The notes beneath the pieces are model-generated. The model ran no database searches and had not been told where the DNA came from. It saw only the letters and a program-made list of their open reading frames with translations. A DNA stretch of 33,841 bases from a virus, in the IMG/VR virus record IMGVR_UViG_3300031973_000778, positions 1 through 33,841 of that record; one strand, 5' to 3'. The position numbers and the translations under genes are program-made. The number at the start of each line of letters is the position of its first letter. Positions within the stretch are counted from its first letter, which is position 1. This document shows positions 1 to 7,431 of this stretch, piece after piece.

Positions 1-419
1 TTAAAGAATATCAAGAAACAGATGTCAAGACTAAATTCACAGAAGAAGACCTTCAAGAAATGGATTTCGATAGTGAACAAGCCCCTATGCAAATCCCTGC
101 AACAGTGACAGAAAGAGTGATTCAAGGTGTGACTAATGCCGTTTCTAAAGATTTAGATTTAAGTATTGAAATGGAGTATATATTGAAAGGAATCTTATCT
201 AGTGATAAAAGTAGGAATTTCATAAATTATATCATGGCTTTAGTCATAACATATGCATACAACGAGGGTAAAAACCTATTAGAAGATGCCGACCTTAGAG
301 AAGAAAGAACCGAAATTAGTGTGCCGGATGAAGAAGGTGACTTTTCTGATATGAGATTTGAAGGAAAGGACTTCTCAGAATTTTTTAAGTCTGAATGGTT
401 TAATCAATTGAGAAGGTGA
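1..419 (+). CDS. Unknown acidic protein, 5' end cut off by the window
   Basis: The reading frame is open from base 3 with no stop, so the gene starts upstream of the window; the first in-window ATG at 60 is probably internal. About 138 residues are visible. A helical part with a moderately hydrophobic stretch (FINYIMALVITYAY) is followed by an acidic C-terminus (ISVPDEEGDF) that ends FNQLRR. I do not recognise a family. The stop lies in a GAAGGTGATG context, so the end of this gene supplies the ribosome-binding site of the next gene (TTG start at 424). That suggests co-transcription and translational coupling with the paralog array that follows. Whether it carries the N-terminal tag of its neighbours cannot be seen. 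Confidence 0.75.
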   Translation, partial: KEYQETDVKTKFTEEDLQEMDFDSEQAPMQIPATVTERVIQGVTNAVSKDLDLSIEMEYILKGILSSDKSRNFINYIMALVITYAYNEGKNLLEDADLREERTEISVPDEEGDFSDMRFEGKDFSEFFKSEWFNQLRR

Positions 420-423
420 TGCT

Positions 424-855
424 TTGTCTTGGCGTTCTATCTTGAAGGAGTCTAAAACCACTTCTAGAGAGATAGTGAATTTAAATTGGGATGAAGAACA
501 ATTACCGGAGAAGGACAAAGATACCTGCATTAAGGAATTAAGAAGGGTGGTTGAGAAAGCAAAAAATCATCCTGTTATTAGAGAAACAGAAACCAAATTT
601 CCTAACCCTACGATGAAAGACATGCCGGAAGCAGTGGCATGTAGGGCTTTAGACTTTATTAAGCGATTAGGAAAAGATGATACTGCTTTTTCTGATATAA
701 TAGATGGATATTATATTGTGTGTGTATATGATATAACCGGTTTCGGTATTACTATTTTCCCAGATAGACCGCTTCATGGTGGACCAACTGTGCTTGGAAT
801 ATATGCCCATAATAAAGACGAAAAATACACACTTGAAGAATTAGATTGGAGGTAA
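424..855 (+). CDS. Tagged paralog array member 1 (short type)
   Basis: 143 residues from a TTG start; GAAGGTGA lies just upstream, and no ATG gives the tag. It opens MSWRSILKE, then VNLNWDEEQLPEKDKDTC, then a helix and the EAVAC motif. The rest is short and β-rich. It ends ELDWR, where the codons for W-R-stop contain the GGAGG used by the next gene. The short type (members 1, 5 and 8) shares the order helix, [PE]E-x-VAC, then about 75 residues. The function is unknown. I infer an internal-head or cargo protein because the tag resembles the scaffold C-terminus. Confidence 0.88.
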   Translation: MSWRSILKESKTTSREIVNLNWDEEQLPEKDKDTCIKELRRVVEKAKNHPVIRETETKFPNPTMKDMPEAVACRALDFIKRLGKDDTAFSDIIDGYYIVCVYDITGFGITIFPDRPLHGGPTVLGIYAHNKDEKYTLEELDWR

Positions 856-856
856 C

Positions 857-1570
857 ATGTGGTGGAATATCATTAAAGACACTAAACAGTCCTCTAGACA
901 ATTAATCAATTTAGATTGGGATGAAGAAGCGATTTCCATAGAAGATGAAGACTGTTTAAAGTGGCTTGTGGAATATCATAATATTATTGTTAAGTATGAC
1001 GATTTAGTTACGCATCGTATTCCTCAAGGGCCAATAACAAATAAAATTCCTAATGAAGTGGCTTGTTTAGTTAAGCAGAAATTTCAACAAGATATTCCTA
1101 GTCCAAGTATAGATTTCAATGAAGGCGGCATTAACGTTGGCATTTCTTTTGAATTAAGACCAAGTAAAGTAGGAACAGGTTGGTTTGATATATTTATTTT
1201 TATTGGGAAAGAAGACACACCTGAATATTTTATGAATTCGGGCCTTACTAGAACATGGGCTAGATGTCCTCCTGAAATGGAGATAGAGAGAATTAATTCA
1301 AGAAAGGGCACTGATGAACACTTTATTCAAAAAAATTCATTTGTTAGTAGGTTTAATCGTGGGAAAAATACATGGACAAGAAGGATGTGCCAATTCTTAA
1401 AAGAACTTATTAACCATACTAATAATCCCAATTTATCGGACTATTGTATTGATGCACTTGCTGAACAGTGGTTTTATTGGGCCGGTGAACTCAATGATGA
1501 AGATAAGCCGTTAGATAAAAAAATTCTATCAGTTATAAAAGAAACGATAGAAACACAATATTGGAATTGA
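857..1570 (+). CDS. Tagged paralog array member 2 (longest)
   Basis: 237 residues from ATG with GGAGG at 848-852. It opens MWWNIIKDTKQSSRQ, followed by INLDWDEE, the acidic segment EDEDC and the NEVAC motif. It then differs from all the other members, with a long C-terminal part rich in Trp and Phe (TWARCPPEM, NTWTRRMCQF, EQWFYWAGEL). The C-terminal domain looks like a separate globular fold that I cannot name. It may be an older member, or one that gained a domain. The N-terminal half fixes it in the same family as its seven neighbours. Function unknown; packaged cargo is an inference. Confidence 0.88.
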   Translation: MWWNIIKDTKQSSRQLINLDWDEEAISIEDEDCLKWLVEYHNIIVKYDDLVTHRIPQGPITNKIPNEVACLVKQKFQQDIPSPSIDFNEGGINVGISFELRPSKVGTGWFDIFIFIGKEDTPEYFMNSGLTRTWARCPPEMEIERINSRKGTDEHFIQKNSFVSRFNRGKNTWTRRMCQFLKELINHTNNPNLSDYCIDALAEQWFYWAGELNDEDKPLDKKILSVIKETIETQYWN

Positions 1571-1574
1571 TAAT

Positions 1575-2201
1575 ATGTGGTGGGATATTTTGAAAAATAT
1601 TAGGCAGACTTCTAAAGAAGTAATTAACCTAGATTGGGATGAAGAACAGATACCCGAAGAAGAAGATGAAAAATGTAAAGATAGATTGCAGAAATTATTT
1701 GATTTTCTAAAAACTAACAAGGATTTGCCTTTTGAATATCAAGCGGTTAATTTAGACAAAGGTGAAGCCTTCGGTCAACGCTATACTCATGGCCGAAGAC
1801 AAGACCCTTACATGTCACTTTACATTACGGCGTATCATCGAGGAATGGACTCTTTTACTGAAGAAGCAGCATGTGTTTTTTTAGCAGAATTTGAGAAGGT
1901 ATTAGACCATTCTATCGCTCATTTAGACACTCCCGAATCTATAGACTATAAACCACAACTTCCTAATGCAGGTGGCAGAGTAAACGTAGGTGAATTTGAT
2001 ATTTTATCAGGTAGTAATCGAGGAACAATGAGTAAACTAAAGGGCAGTCAGCACATGCTTAATGCAAAAATATTAGATGCAGGAGCATCAGTTGGGAGTA
2101 ATACTAGATTTTCTATAAGTATGTATTGGATGCCTTATCCTCCTGCTATTGAAGAAGACGGTATTAGAGCCTTTTTAGAAAAAGTTAGGGGTATGTTATG
2201 A
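1575..2201 (+). CDS. Tagged paralog array member 3 (long type)
   Basis: 208 residues from ATG. It opens MWWDILKNIRQTSKE, then INLDWDEEQIPEEEDEKC, a helix and the EEAAC motif, followed by the long-type C-terminal domain also seen in members 4 and 6. It ends VRGML, and the codons for these residues (GTTAGGGGTATGTTATGA) serve as the ribosome-binding site and overlapping start for the next gene (ATG at 2198 or 2201). Its own start has only a weak upstream site. The domain has no family that I can name. Confidence 0.88.
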   Translation: MWWDILKNIRQTSKEVINLDWDEEQIPEEEDEKCKDRLQKLFDFLKTNKDLPFEYQAVNLDKGEAFGQRYTHGRRQDPYMSLYITAYHRGMDSFTEEAACVFLAEFEKVLDHSIAHLDTPESIDYKPQLPNAGGRVNVGEFDILSGSNRGTMSKLKGSQHMLNAKILDAGASVGSNTRFSISMYWMPYPPAIEEDGIRAFLEKVRGML

Positions 2202-2770
2202 TGTGGTGGAATATCATCAAAGCCCAACAACGGTCTAAGGAAATGATAAACTTAGATTGGGAAGAAGAAGCAGTCCCAATGCAAGAGGAAGAAGATTGTA
2301 AAAAGAAACTTCTTTCAGTTTATGAGTATATTCGTTCCTCTAATGATATTAAGTTTAATGAAACTCAAGATAATGGACAACGTTCTTTTACTAGATTCGT
2401 TAATAATTTTGAGTTGGGACTTCATCCTAAGTTTCATATATTGATTCATCTTCAGTTTCTTGATAAGTTTTCCAATGAAGAAGTTTGCACATTTAATGAA
2501 TATATAAAACAGGTCTGTCAAGCAATTATTGATGAAAAGGAACTAAAAGAACGTATTCCTGTGCGTGACGGCGAAGGGTCTTACTCTTATGCGAGAGTTT
2601 ATCATGCCCCTAATAAACTTGGTTTTAATGGTGATGTTTCGTTTATTGCGAAAGAAGATAATTATTTTAGTTTAGAGTTTAGCATAGCATATTTTCCTTT
2701 TAGAAAAGAATATGACACGATTTCTGATGAAATAGTTTCTCTAGTTACAAAAATTAAGGGGATGTTATGA
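2198..2770 (+). CDS. Tagged paralog array member 4 (long type)
   Basis: 190 residues from ATG at 2198, or 189 from the adjacent ATG at 2201; ATGATG overlaps the previous stop, so translation is probably coupled. It opens MMWWNIIKAQQRSKE, then INLDWEEEAVPMQEEEDC and the NEEVC motif. The C-terminal domain shares its layout with members 3 and 6 and ends IKGML. The paired pattern of conserved N-terminus and divergent body is the same as in the neighbours. I see no catalytic motif, signal peptide or membrane segment. Confidence 0.88.
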   Translation: MMWWNIIKAQQRSKEMINLDWEEEAVPMQEEEDCKKKLLSVYEYIRSSNDIKFNETQDNGQRSFTRFVNNFELGLHPKFHILIHLQFLDKFSNEEVCTFNEYIKQVCQAIIDEKELKERIPVRDGEGSYSYARVYHAPNKLGFNGDVSFIAKEDNYFSLEFSIAYFPFRKEYDTISDEIVSLVTKIKGML

Positions 2771-3237
2771 TGTGGTTTGATATCCTTAAAGAATCTAAGC
2801 AAACTTCTAGACAGTTGATAAACTTAGATTGGGATGAAGAAATTCAACCGGAAGCAGAAGAAGACAGTTGTGTTAAGAGATTAAGACAACTGTATGAAAA
2901 GGTAACACAACATAAATATTATTTTTCTGATTTTCACAGTTGGAAAATTAAAGATTTGCCGGAAAGTGTAGCGTGTAAATCTTTAGAGATGATTGCAGAT
3001 GCCGAATTTACAACCCCATACTCATCTAGGGATGAAAGATTAAGAATAATAACTGATTCAATAGTTACTGATTTTGAAGGATATACAATACAAATGGTTT
3101 GGAATGAAAAAAGTTTTCTCTTTGTTATTTTTAAGAGAGGTGCAGGCCACAAAACTATTTATTTCGGAACAACTGCTCCCAAATACGGTAGTCAAGAAAG
3201 AGTAGCCATTGACCCTAAAGAATTAGATTGGAGGTGA
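2767..3237 (+). CDS. Tagged paralog array member 5 (short type)
   Basis: 156 residues, from an ATGATG that overlaps the previous stop. It opens MMWFDILKESKQTSRQ, then INLDWDEEIQPEAEEDSC and the ESVAC motif. Like member 1 it is short and ends KELDWR. The W-R codons give GGAGGTGAT (3229-3237 region), which pairs well with the archaeal-type 16S rRNA 3' end and drives the gene at 3242. It most resembles members 1 and 8. Function unknown. Confidence 0.88.
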   Translation: MMWFDILKESKQTSRQLINLDWDEEIQPEAEEDSCVKRLRQLYEKVTQHKYYFSDFHSWKIKDLPESVACKSLEMIADAEFTTPYSSRDERLRIITDSIVTDFEGYTIQMVWNEKSFLFVIFKRGAGHKTIYFGTTAPKYGSQERVAIDPKELDWR

Positions 3238-3241
3238 TAAA

Positions 3242-3904
3242 ATGTGGTGGTGGGACATAATCAAAGAAACTAGACAAGCCTCTAGAGAAATGATTAGTCT
3301 TGATTGGGATGAAGAGATGGTTCCCGATTCAGAACAAGAGGAAGAAGATTGTAAAAAGAAATTAAGGGCAGTTCATCAATATCTTTCTTCTCTTAATGGT
3401 ATTGAGTTTACTTTCGGAAATGAAGTTAAAGCCTTTGATTTTACAGATGAATATGACAGTGGTGGGTGGTTAGATAAAAGAATGCCTTTCAAATCTAGTA
3501 AAGATAGATTTACTAGAAGTGCCGTTACTGTTGAAATTGATGTTGGAGATATAGATAAATTATCAGAAGACGAAGCCTGTGCATTCAATGAGAAGGTGAA
3601 GGAAACGCTAGGTGATGCTATATCTAGAAAAGACACAAGAGGCTCACTTAATTTAAGGCCAAACATGGAAATAAAGTATAATACTAAAACTAGATATGAT
3701 GATGATGGGTTTATAGCAAGAGTTAGTTTAGAGGATTGGAATAATGACATATTTGTATTCTTTAAGTTTCTTTGCAGGCCTTTACGATATACAGAATCAA
3801 AAGAATTTACTCCCGGCGTAGGCAAGATAAATTCACGGCTTATTCATGAATCAATTTCTAGCAGTTGTGTTAACATAGCCGAAAAAATTAGGGGGATGTT
3901 ATGA
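3242..3904 (+). CDS. Tagged paralog array member 6 (long type)
   Basis: 220 residues from ATG with a strong upstream GGAGGTGAT. It opens MWWWDIIKETRQASRE (three tryptophans, where most members have one or two), then ISLDWDEEMVPDSEQEEEDC and the DEAC motif. The remaining part is acidic and β-rich and ends IRGML, as in members 3 and 4. A long open frame on the opposite strand (3376-3825) is a shadow caused by codon bias. Function unknown; it belongs to the same inferred cargo family. Confidence 0.88.
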   Translation: MWWWDIIKETRQASREMISLDWDEEMVPDSEQEEEDCKKKLRAVHQYLSSLNGIEFTFGNEVKAFDFTDEYDSGGWLDKRMPFKSSKDRFTRSAVTVEIDVGDIDKLSEDEACAFNEKVKETLGDAISRKDTRGSLNLRPNMEIKYNTKTRYDDDGFIARVSLEDWNNDIFVFFKFLCRPLRYTESKEFTPGVGKINSRLIHESISSSCVNIAEKIRGML

Positions 3905-4518
3905 TGTGGTGGGACATAATTAAAAACCAACAACAGGTTTCTAGGGGAATGATTAATCTTGATTGGGAAGAAGATATTGAAGAGGAAGAAGAGGATTGTA
4001 TTAAACGATGGAATGCTCAATGTAAGAAGAATGAATCCTTTAGTCATATTGTTAAAGACTATCTAATAGAAGATGATACCGGAGGATGGGAAACCGATGT
4101 TAAAGAAAATAAAATTACTTTCTATAAACAGGGTGATAGAAAAAAACCCACTTGGACATATCCCGGTTCAAATGCTACATATAGAATAAGTATTGCTTGG
4201 GAATATTTAGATAAAAATTCTTCCGAAGAACGTGTTTGTCGGATGTTAGAATCATTCAATAAGATACCTTTGGGTCAAGGTGCAGTTAATGTTGTTCATG
4301 ATGATGATATAATTGGTATGGTTGATAAAACAAATTCTAGATTTCTTCTCGGTAGGACTATGGTATTAATGGAAAGAAATGTTCCGTTGAAATTTTGTAG
4401 CATAGTCATTACCACAGAAAAGAAAGACAAAGATGGATATACAGATGAAAATGATGAACAAAATAAAAAACTCGAAGAGTTAGCAGAAAGAGCGAGGGCG
4501 GTTTTCAATGTGGTTTGA
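3901..4518 (+). CDS. Tagged paralog array member 7 (long type, divergent end)
   Basis: 205 residues, from an ATGATG that overlaps the previous stop. It opens MMWWDIIKNQQQVSRG, then INLDWEEDIEEEEEDC and an EERVC motif. The C-terminus lacks the GML ending and instead ends RARAVFNVV. Its last codons overlap the start of member 8 by 11 bases. The acidic run after the tag is the longest in the array. No enzyme motif is visible. Family membership is certain from the N-terminal half; function is unknown. Confidence 0.88.
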   Translation: MMWWDIIKNQQQVSRGMINLDWEEDIEEEEEDCIKRWNAQCKKNESFSHIVKDYLIEDDTGGWETDVKENKITFYKQGDRKKPTWTYPGSNATYRISIAWEYLDKNSSEERVCRMLESFNKIPLGQGAVNVVHDDDIIGMVDKTNSRFLLGRTMVLMERNVPLKFCSIVITTEKKDKDGYTDENDEQNKKLEELAERARAVFNVV

Positions 4519-4969
4519 TATTCTAAAAAACGTAAATCAGTCTTCAAGACAAATGATTAATTTGGATTGGGGTGATGAAACTGTCCCCGAAGAAGAGGAA
4601 TCTGATTGTCTTAAGAAATTAAAAGAATATTATGACAAAGCAAAGAATCATCCTCATGCAAGAGCAGATGGTTATTTCTCCTTTTTCTCTATTCCTGAAG
4701 AAGTCGCTTGTGCTATATTAGAAGATTTAGAATCAGCAAAAAAAGGAAAAACCAAAATTGGTTATAAAACAATAAAAAATATTAATGGTATGAATTATGA
4801 CTATAAAGTAGCCTATGGTGTTTACCAACATCCACCTCGGCCTAAATATCAAGTATTCAGAGTTGTTTGTTATAATTGGGGAAAGATGGATTATGATGAC
4901 ATGAAGCGAATGAAGTTTGCTACACAATCTCAAGATTTAGATGCTGATATAGACTTCCGCAAAACATGA
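4508..4969 (+). CDS. Tagged paralog array member 8 (short type)
   Basis: 153 residues from an ATG inside the end of member 7. It opens MWFDILKNVNQSSRQ, then INLDWGDETVPEEEESDC, with AKNHPHA and EEVAC close to member 1 (AKNHPVI and EAVAC). The body is Tyr- and Lys-rich (YKVAYGVYQHPPRPKYQ). It closes the array: the genes after it keep the short tag but lose the LDWDEE block and the paired cysteines. Function unknown. Confidence 0.88.
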   Translation: MWFDILKNVNQSSRQMINLDWGDETVPEEEESDCLKKLKEYYDKAKNHPHARADGYFSFFSIPEEVACAILEDLESAKKGKTKIGYKTIKNINGMNYDYKVAYGVYQHPPRPKYQVFRVVCYNWGKMDYDDMKRMKFATQSQDLDADIDFRKT

Positions 4970-5046
4970 CGTATTGCGATTTACATAGTCAAATTAATAA
5001 GCAGAGTCCTATTCGTCATTTCCATGACTCGGTGTATTTTGCTTGA
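4966..5046 (+). CDS. Possible 26-residue peptide starting MTYC
   Basis: A short frame from ATG (overlapping the stop of array member 8 as ATGA) to TGA. The peptide begins MTYCDLHSQI and has a C-x2-H and an H-x2-H. The MTYC opening recurs in the 39-residue zinc-binding candidate at 21159, which is a weak argument that it is real. It could equally be chance, or the upstream half of the frame at 5024 after an indel. Low confidence. Confidence 0.3.
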   Translation: MTYCDLHSQINKQSPIRHFHDSVYFA

Positions 5047-5131
5047 TAGTTGGTTTGATTCTAAGTCAAAACAGTTAGACACAGAAGAACAAAAGCAAAA
5101 GAAAGATTTGATTACAGGTGAGAAGAAATGA
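5024..5131 (+). CDS. Possible 35-residue charged peptide
   Basis: ATG at 5024 to TGA at 5129-5131, giving MTRCILLDSWFDSKSKQL followed by a charged tail (EEQKQKKDL). Its stop overlaps the ATG at 5128 as ATGA, the same coupling used by real gene pairs here, and it fills an otherwise empty 150-base gap. No clear ribosome-binding site is seen. The frames at 4966 and 5024 might be one gene broken by a frameshift. Low to moderate confidence. Confidence 0.4.
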   Translation: MTRCILLDSWFDSKSKQLDTEEQKQKKDLITGEKK

Positions 5132-5343
5132 ATTGGGAAAATATATTGAAAAAGTTGCCGAAAGACGATTTGACTTTTCTTGAAATTATGGATATAGTTA
5201 ATAATCAAGGCTTTCATGCAATTGGAGATATGGCTATGCAAAAGGAAGTAAGAGATAACATATTAGAGGATATTGACCTATACGGTGAAGCCTTCAAGAA
5301 TATGCTAAAAGATTATCTTGCGGATATTGCGAAGAGAGATTAA
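5128..5343 (+). CDS. Small tagged protein
   Basis: 71 residues from ATG, with AGGTGAGAAG upstream. It opens MNWENILKKLP, the common tag, followed by an all-helical acidic body (DLTFLEIMDIV, KNMLKDYLADIAKRD). There is no LDWDEE block, so it is outside the preceding array family, although it shares the tag. It is followed closely by another tagged gene at 5359. I infer capsid cargo or a minor internal protein from the tag alone; no other function is visible. Confidence 0.85.
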   Translation: MNWENILKKLPKDDLTFLEIMDIVNNQGFHAIGDMAMQKEVRDNILEDIDLYGEAFKNMLKDYLADIAKRD

Positions 5344-5358
5344 TTACAGGTGATTAAC

Positions 5359-5871
5359 ATGAGTTGGGAAGACATACTAAAAAGAAAAGCCTCTGATAAT
5401 GAAAGAAATATTAGTGCTGATTCTTTTGATGAATATGGCGGTGCTTCTTATGAAGGGCCTACATCGGCAAAGAAAGATAAATCCACAAGGTCGCCCGAAT
5501 TACAAAAGGGAGCAAATACATATCCTCAAGGTATGGAAAAATTAGCAAGATTATTTTCCAAAGGAAAGATTGATGCTGAAAGATATGAAGAATTAAGAAT
5601 GGAGTTACAGGACATTTTTAATGTATCTAAATACGATTATGCTAGTGATTCTAGAGAAACAAAAAAACTTAGACAAGAAATGGAAGAACGTGGTTTGAAC
5701 AGTATGGAACAAATTGACGAACTTACTATTCAATCAATAGAACAAGACAAAAAAAGAAGAGATGCCCGTTCAGCGTATGATAGAAAAAGAAAGGAGATGG
5801 GACTACCTAGAAATAGAATACCAAGAAAATATAGGGAGGAAGTCTCAAATGACTTGGCAAATAATTCTTAA
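5359..5871 (+). CDS. Tagged protein, disordered then helical
   Basis: 170 residues. I chose ATG at 5359 over GTG at 5350 because AGGTGATT at 5349-5356 and the tag MSWEDILKRK both favour it. After the tag come about 50 low-complexity residues (SADSFDEYGG, KKDKSTRSPEL). A helical region follows that includes a short pattern FSKGKIDAERYEELRMELQ, reminiscent of the short SHOCT-like helices that follow linkers, though this similarity is loose. A basic charged C-terminus ends the protein. It overlaps the next tagged gene by 23 bases. Confidence 0.85.
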   Translation: MSWEDILKRKASDNERNISADSFDEYGGASYEGPTSAKKDKSTRSPELQKGANTYPQGMEKLARLFSKGKIDAERYEELRMELQDIFNVSKYDYASDSRETKKLRQEMEERGLNSMEQIDELTIQSIEQDKKRRDARSAYDRKRKEMGLPRNRIPRKYREEVSNDLANNS

Positions 5872-5995
5872 AAAGAAAGGCTGCGGTTGTTCAGACTGTG
5901 AGAAAAAAGCAGCAGGAGCAGTCACTACATCAACTCCGGGTGTAATTAACTCTAAGGTCGTCAATCCACGAAAAGAGGATGAGGAAGATGAGTAA
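5849..5995 (+). CDS. Tagged small cysteine-rich protein
   Basis: 48 residues from ATG at 5849, with AGGGAGGA at 5833-5840. The frame is open further upstream, but the ribosome-binding site and the tag MTWQIILKKK fix the start. It has a CGCSDC cluster (a possible metal site), then an Ala/Thr-rich linker and an acidic end (KEDEEDE). The same first eight residues (MTWQIILK) open the protein at 20068, which also has cysteines right after the tag. Function unknown. Confidence 0.75.
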   Translation: MTWQIILKKKGCGCSDCEKKAAGAVTTSTPGVINSKVVNPRKEDEEDE

Positions 5996-7427
5996 AGAAA
6001 AGAAGAATGTTGATGACTACAAAGGGATGAGAGTCACACAGAATTCTGATAAGGCTGAGTTTATACAAGAGTATCGTAATTGGAAAGAAACGTGTATGGG
6101 TATTAGTAACTCAGACATGATGGTTAGCAATAGGATTCCTACTCTGTATGATTTCTTAGTTAATCATATTACTTCAACAAATGTAAGAGACAATAGTCGT
6201 AACAGGGGCTTTACTGATGAAGGGGCAAATAAAAAATATATTGCCTTCATTGAAAGAGTTATAGAAAATAAATATTATACGCTAGCAGATGAAATTGCTA
6301 TTTCTTCTTTAGGCGACGCTTTGATGGCTTTAAAGGGAACCGGTGAAGATGCCGGAGGTGACGGTAAAGCACTAGACCCTGCATTTATTTTATTTACAGA
6401 CGTTGAAGAAGTAAGAGGTAATGAAAGACTTGCACCTAAGCCTGTTCAAGGACACTATAGAACAGAAAAATACAAGGAAAAATATGGAGGCGAAGCAGCC
6501 CCCGGAGATTGGTTTACGGGTAGCAATTTACCACACAAGGCACTATTTAATGAAAAACCAACTGCTGATTTTGATTCAAGAGGATTAGCAGTTATCATGA
6601 CAGATGCTAAAGGAAAGTTGGCACAAATAACAAATGAAGTTGATGATGTCCCAATGACCGAAGACGATGAGACTATTATTGATTGGGAAGAAATAGGCGA
6701 GATAGAAAGATACTTTGACAAGGCTATCAGAAATACTGCATTTTGGAATAAAGACGGTAAACTGAATGTAACCAAACTGAGAAGGGACTTTGAAAATACT
6801 AAATTCAAATTAGGAAATACCGACAGAAGGTTAGTAAGAGAAATTGCTCAACTCAATGCTAAAGATGCACCTGCCGGAAAAATTACTGAGATTACTTTAT
6901 CAGCAACTCCTAAAGGAATTGTAATTTTAATTGAAAGAGCATTGAGAAGAAAAACCCCTAGAGGTGTTGCACTTGCTCCTAATGATAAACCGGCTTGGCA
7001 AAACACTGTTAGGGGAGGATTTGACTTTAGAGAAGAAGGACAGGAAGAAGTTGTCTTTCCTGTTAATAGCGTAAGAATGGCAAAGGAATTAGGAAAGATT
7101 CCCGAAATTAAAAGATTCGCACAAGGTCTTTTGAAAAAGACAGAATTGTATGATGGTGCTAATTTTGATACTAGCCAAGCAGCAGCGAGATTAAGCGAAA
7201 GGAAGTTTGACTTTCCTCCTTCATCTAAGCAGAAAGTTTTGGACTTATTTAGAAAGGAGAAAACTAATCCCAAAACAATTCAGATTAAACTTACAAAGAG
7301 TGCTATGAAAGCATTGTTGAATCAGTCTGTAATTAGTAGGACTAGAGATTTACAAAGCATGAATGCACCTAATACTGATGAGAAGATTGTATTGAAGAGA
7401 ATGTGGCAGTCTCATCTTTGGAGGTAA
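5988..7427 (+). CDS. Unknown 479-residue protein
   Basis: Starts at ATG 5988 (GAGG upstream at about 5975); ATG at 5979 would add three residues. It has no W-x-x-I-L-K tag. The N-terminal part is helical (FIQEYRNWKETC). A middle region has a Gly/Asp-rich loop (GTGEDAGGDGKALD) and an acidic stretch (DDVPMTEDDETIIDWEEI). The C-terminal part is rich in basic helices (RALRRKTPRG) and ends SHLWR, whose codons supply GGAGGT for the next gene. I recognise no domain. Its size and position among late genes suggest a virion or packaging accessory protein, which is only inference. Confidence 0.8.
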   Translation: MSKEKKNVDDYKGMRVTQNSDKAEFIQEYRNWKETCMGISNSDMMVSNRIPTLYDFLVNHITSTNVRDNSRNRGFTDEGANKKYIAFIERVIENKYYTLADEIAISSLGDALMALKGTGEDAGGDGKALDPAFILFTDVEEVRGNERLAPKPVQGHYRTEKYKEKYGGEAAPGDWFTGSNLPHKALFNEKPTADFDSRGLAVIMTDAKGKLAQITNEVDDVPMTEDDETIIDWEEIGEIERYFDKAIRNTAFWNKDGKLNVTKLRRDFENTKFKLGNTDRRLVREIAQLNAKDAPAGKITEITLSATPKGIVILIERALRRKTPRGVALAPNDKPAWQNTVRGGFDFREEGQEEVVFPVNSVRMAKELGKIPEIKRFAQGLLKKTELYDGANFDTSQAAARLSERKFDFPPSSKQKVLDLFRKEKTNPKTIQIKLTKSAMKALLNQSVISRTRDLQSMNAPNTDEKIVLKRMWQSHLWR

Positions 7428-7431
7428 TTAC

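Larger units (their letters stand above)
424..4969 (+). repeat. Tandem array of eight paralogous tagged genes
   Basis: Eight consecutive genes (starts 424, 857, 1575, 2198, 2767, 3242, 3901, 4508) encode proteins of 143-237 residues. All open with a W-x-x-I-[LI]-K tag, then a Ser/Arg-rich link, then a LDWDEE-like block and an acidic stretch ending in a conserved Cys. A second conserved Cys lies in an E-x-[VA]-C-like motif. The same blocks repeat at DNA level (for example ttagattgggatgaaga). Beyond them the proteins diverge strongly, which fits old tandem duplication followed by fast divergence. Intergenic distances run from overlaps to about 4 bases. Confidence 0.93.

Noticed and set aside
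3376-3825. Long minus-strand open frame of about 149 residues
   Set aside because: It is antisense to array member 6, is rich in Ser/Leu as expected from the complement of Glu/Lys/Arg-rich coding, has no ribosome-binding site and no recognisable domain.
424-4969. CRISPR-like or satellite repeat array
   Set aside because: The repeated blocks are coding, diverged, and spaced by whole genes of varying length; there are no short identical repeats with spacers.
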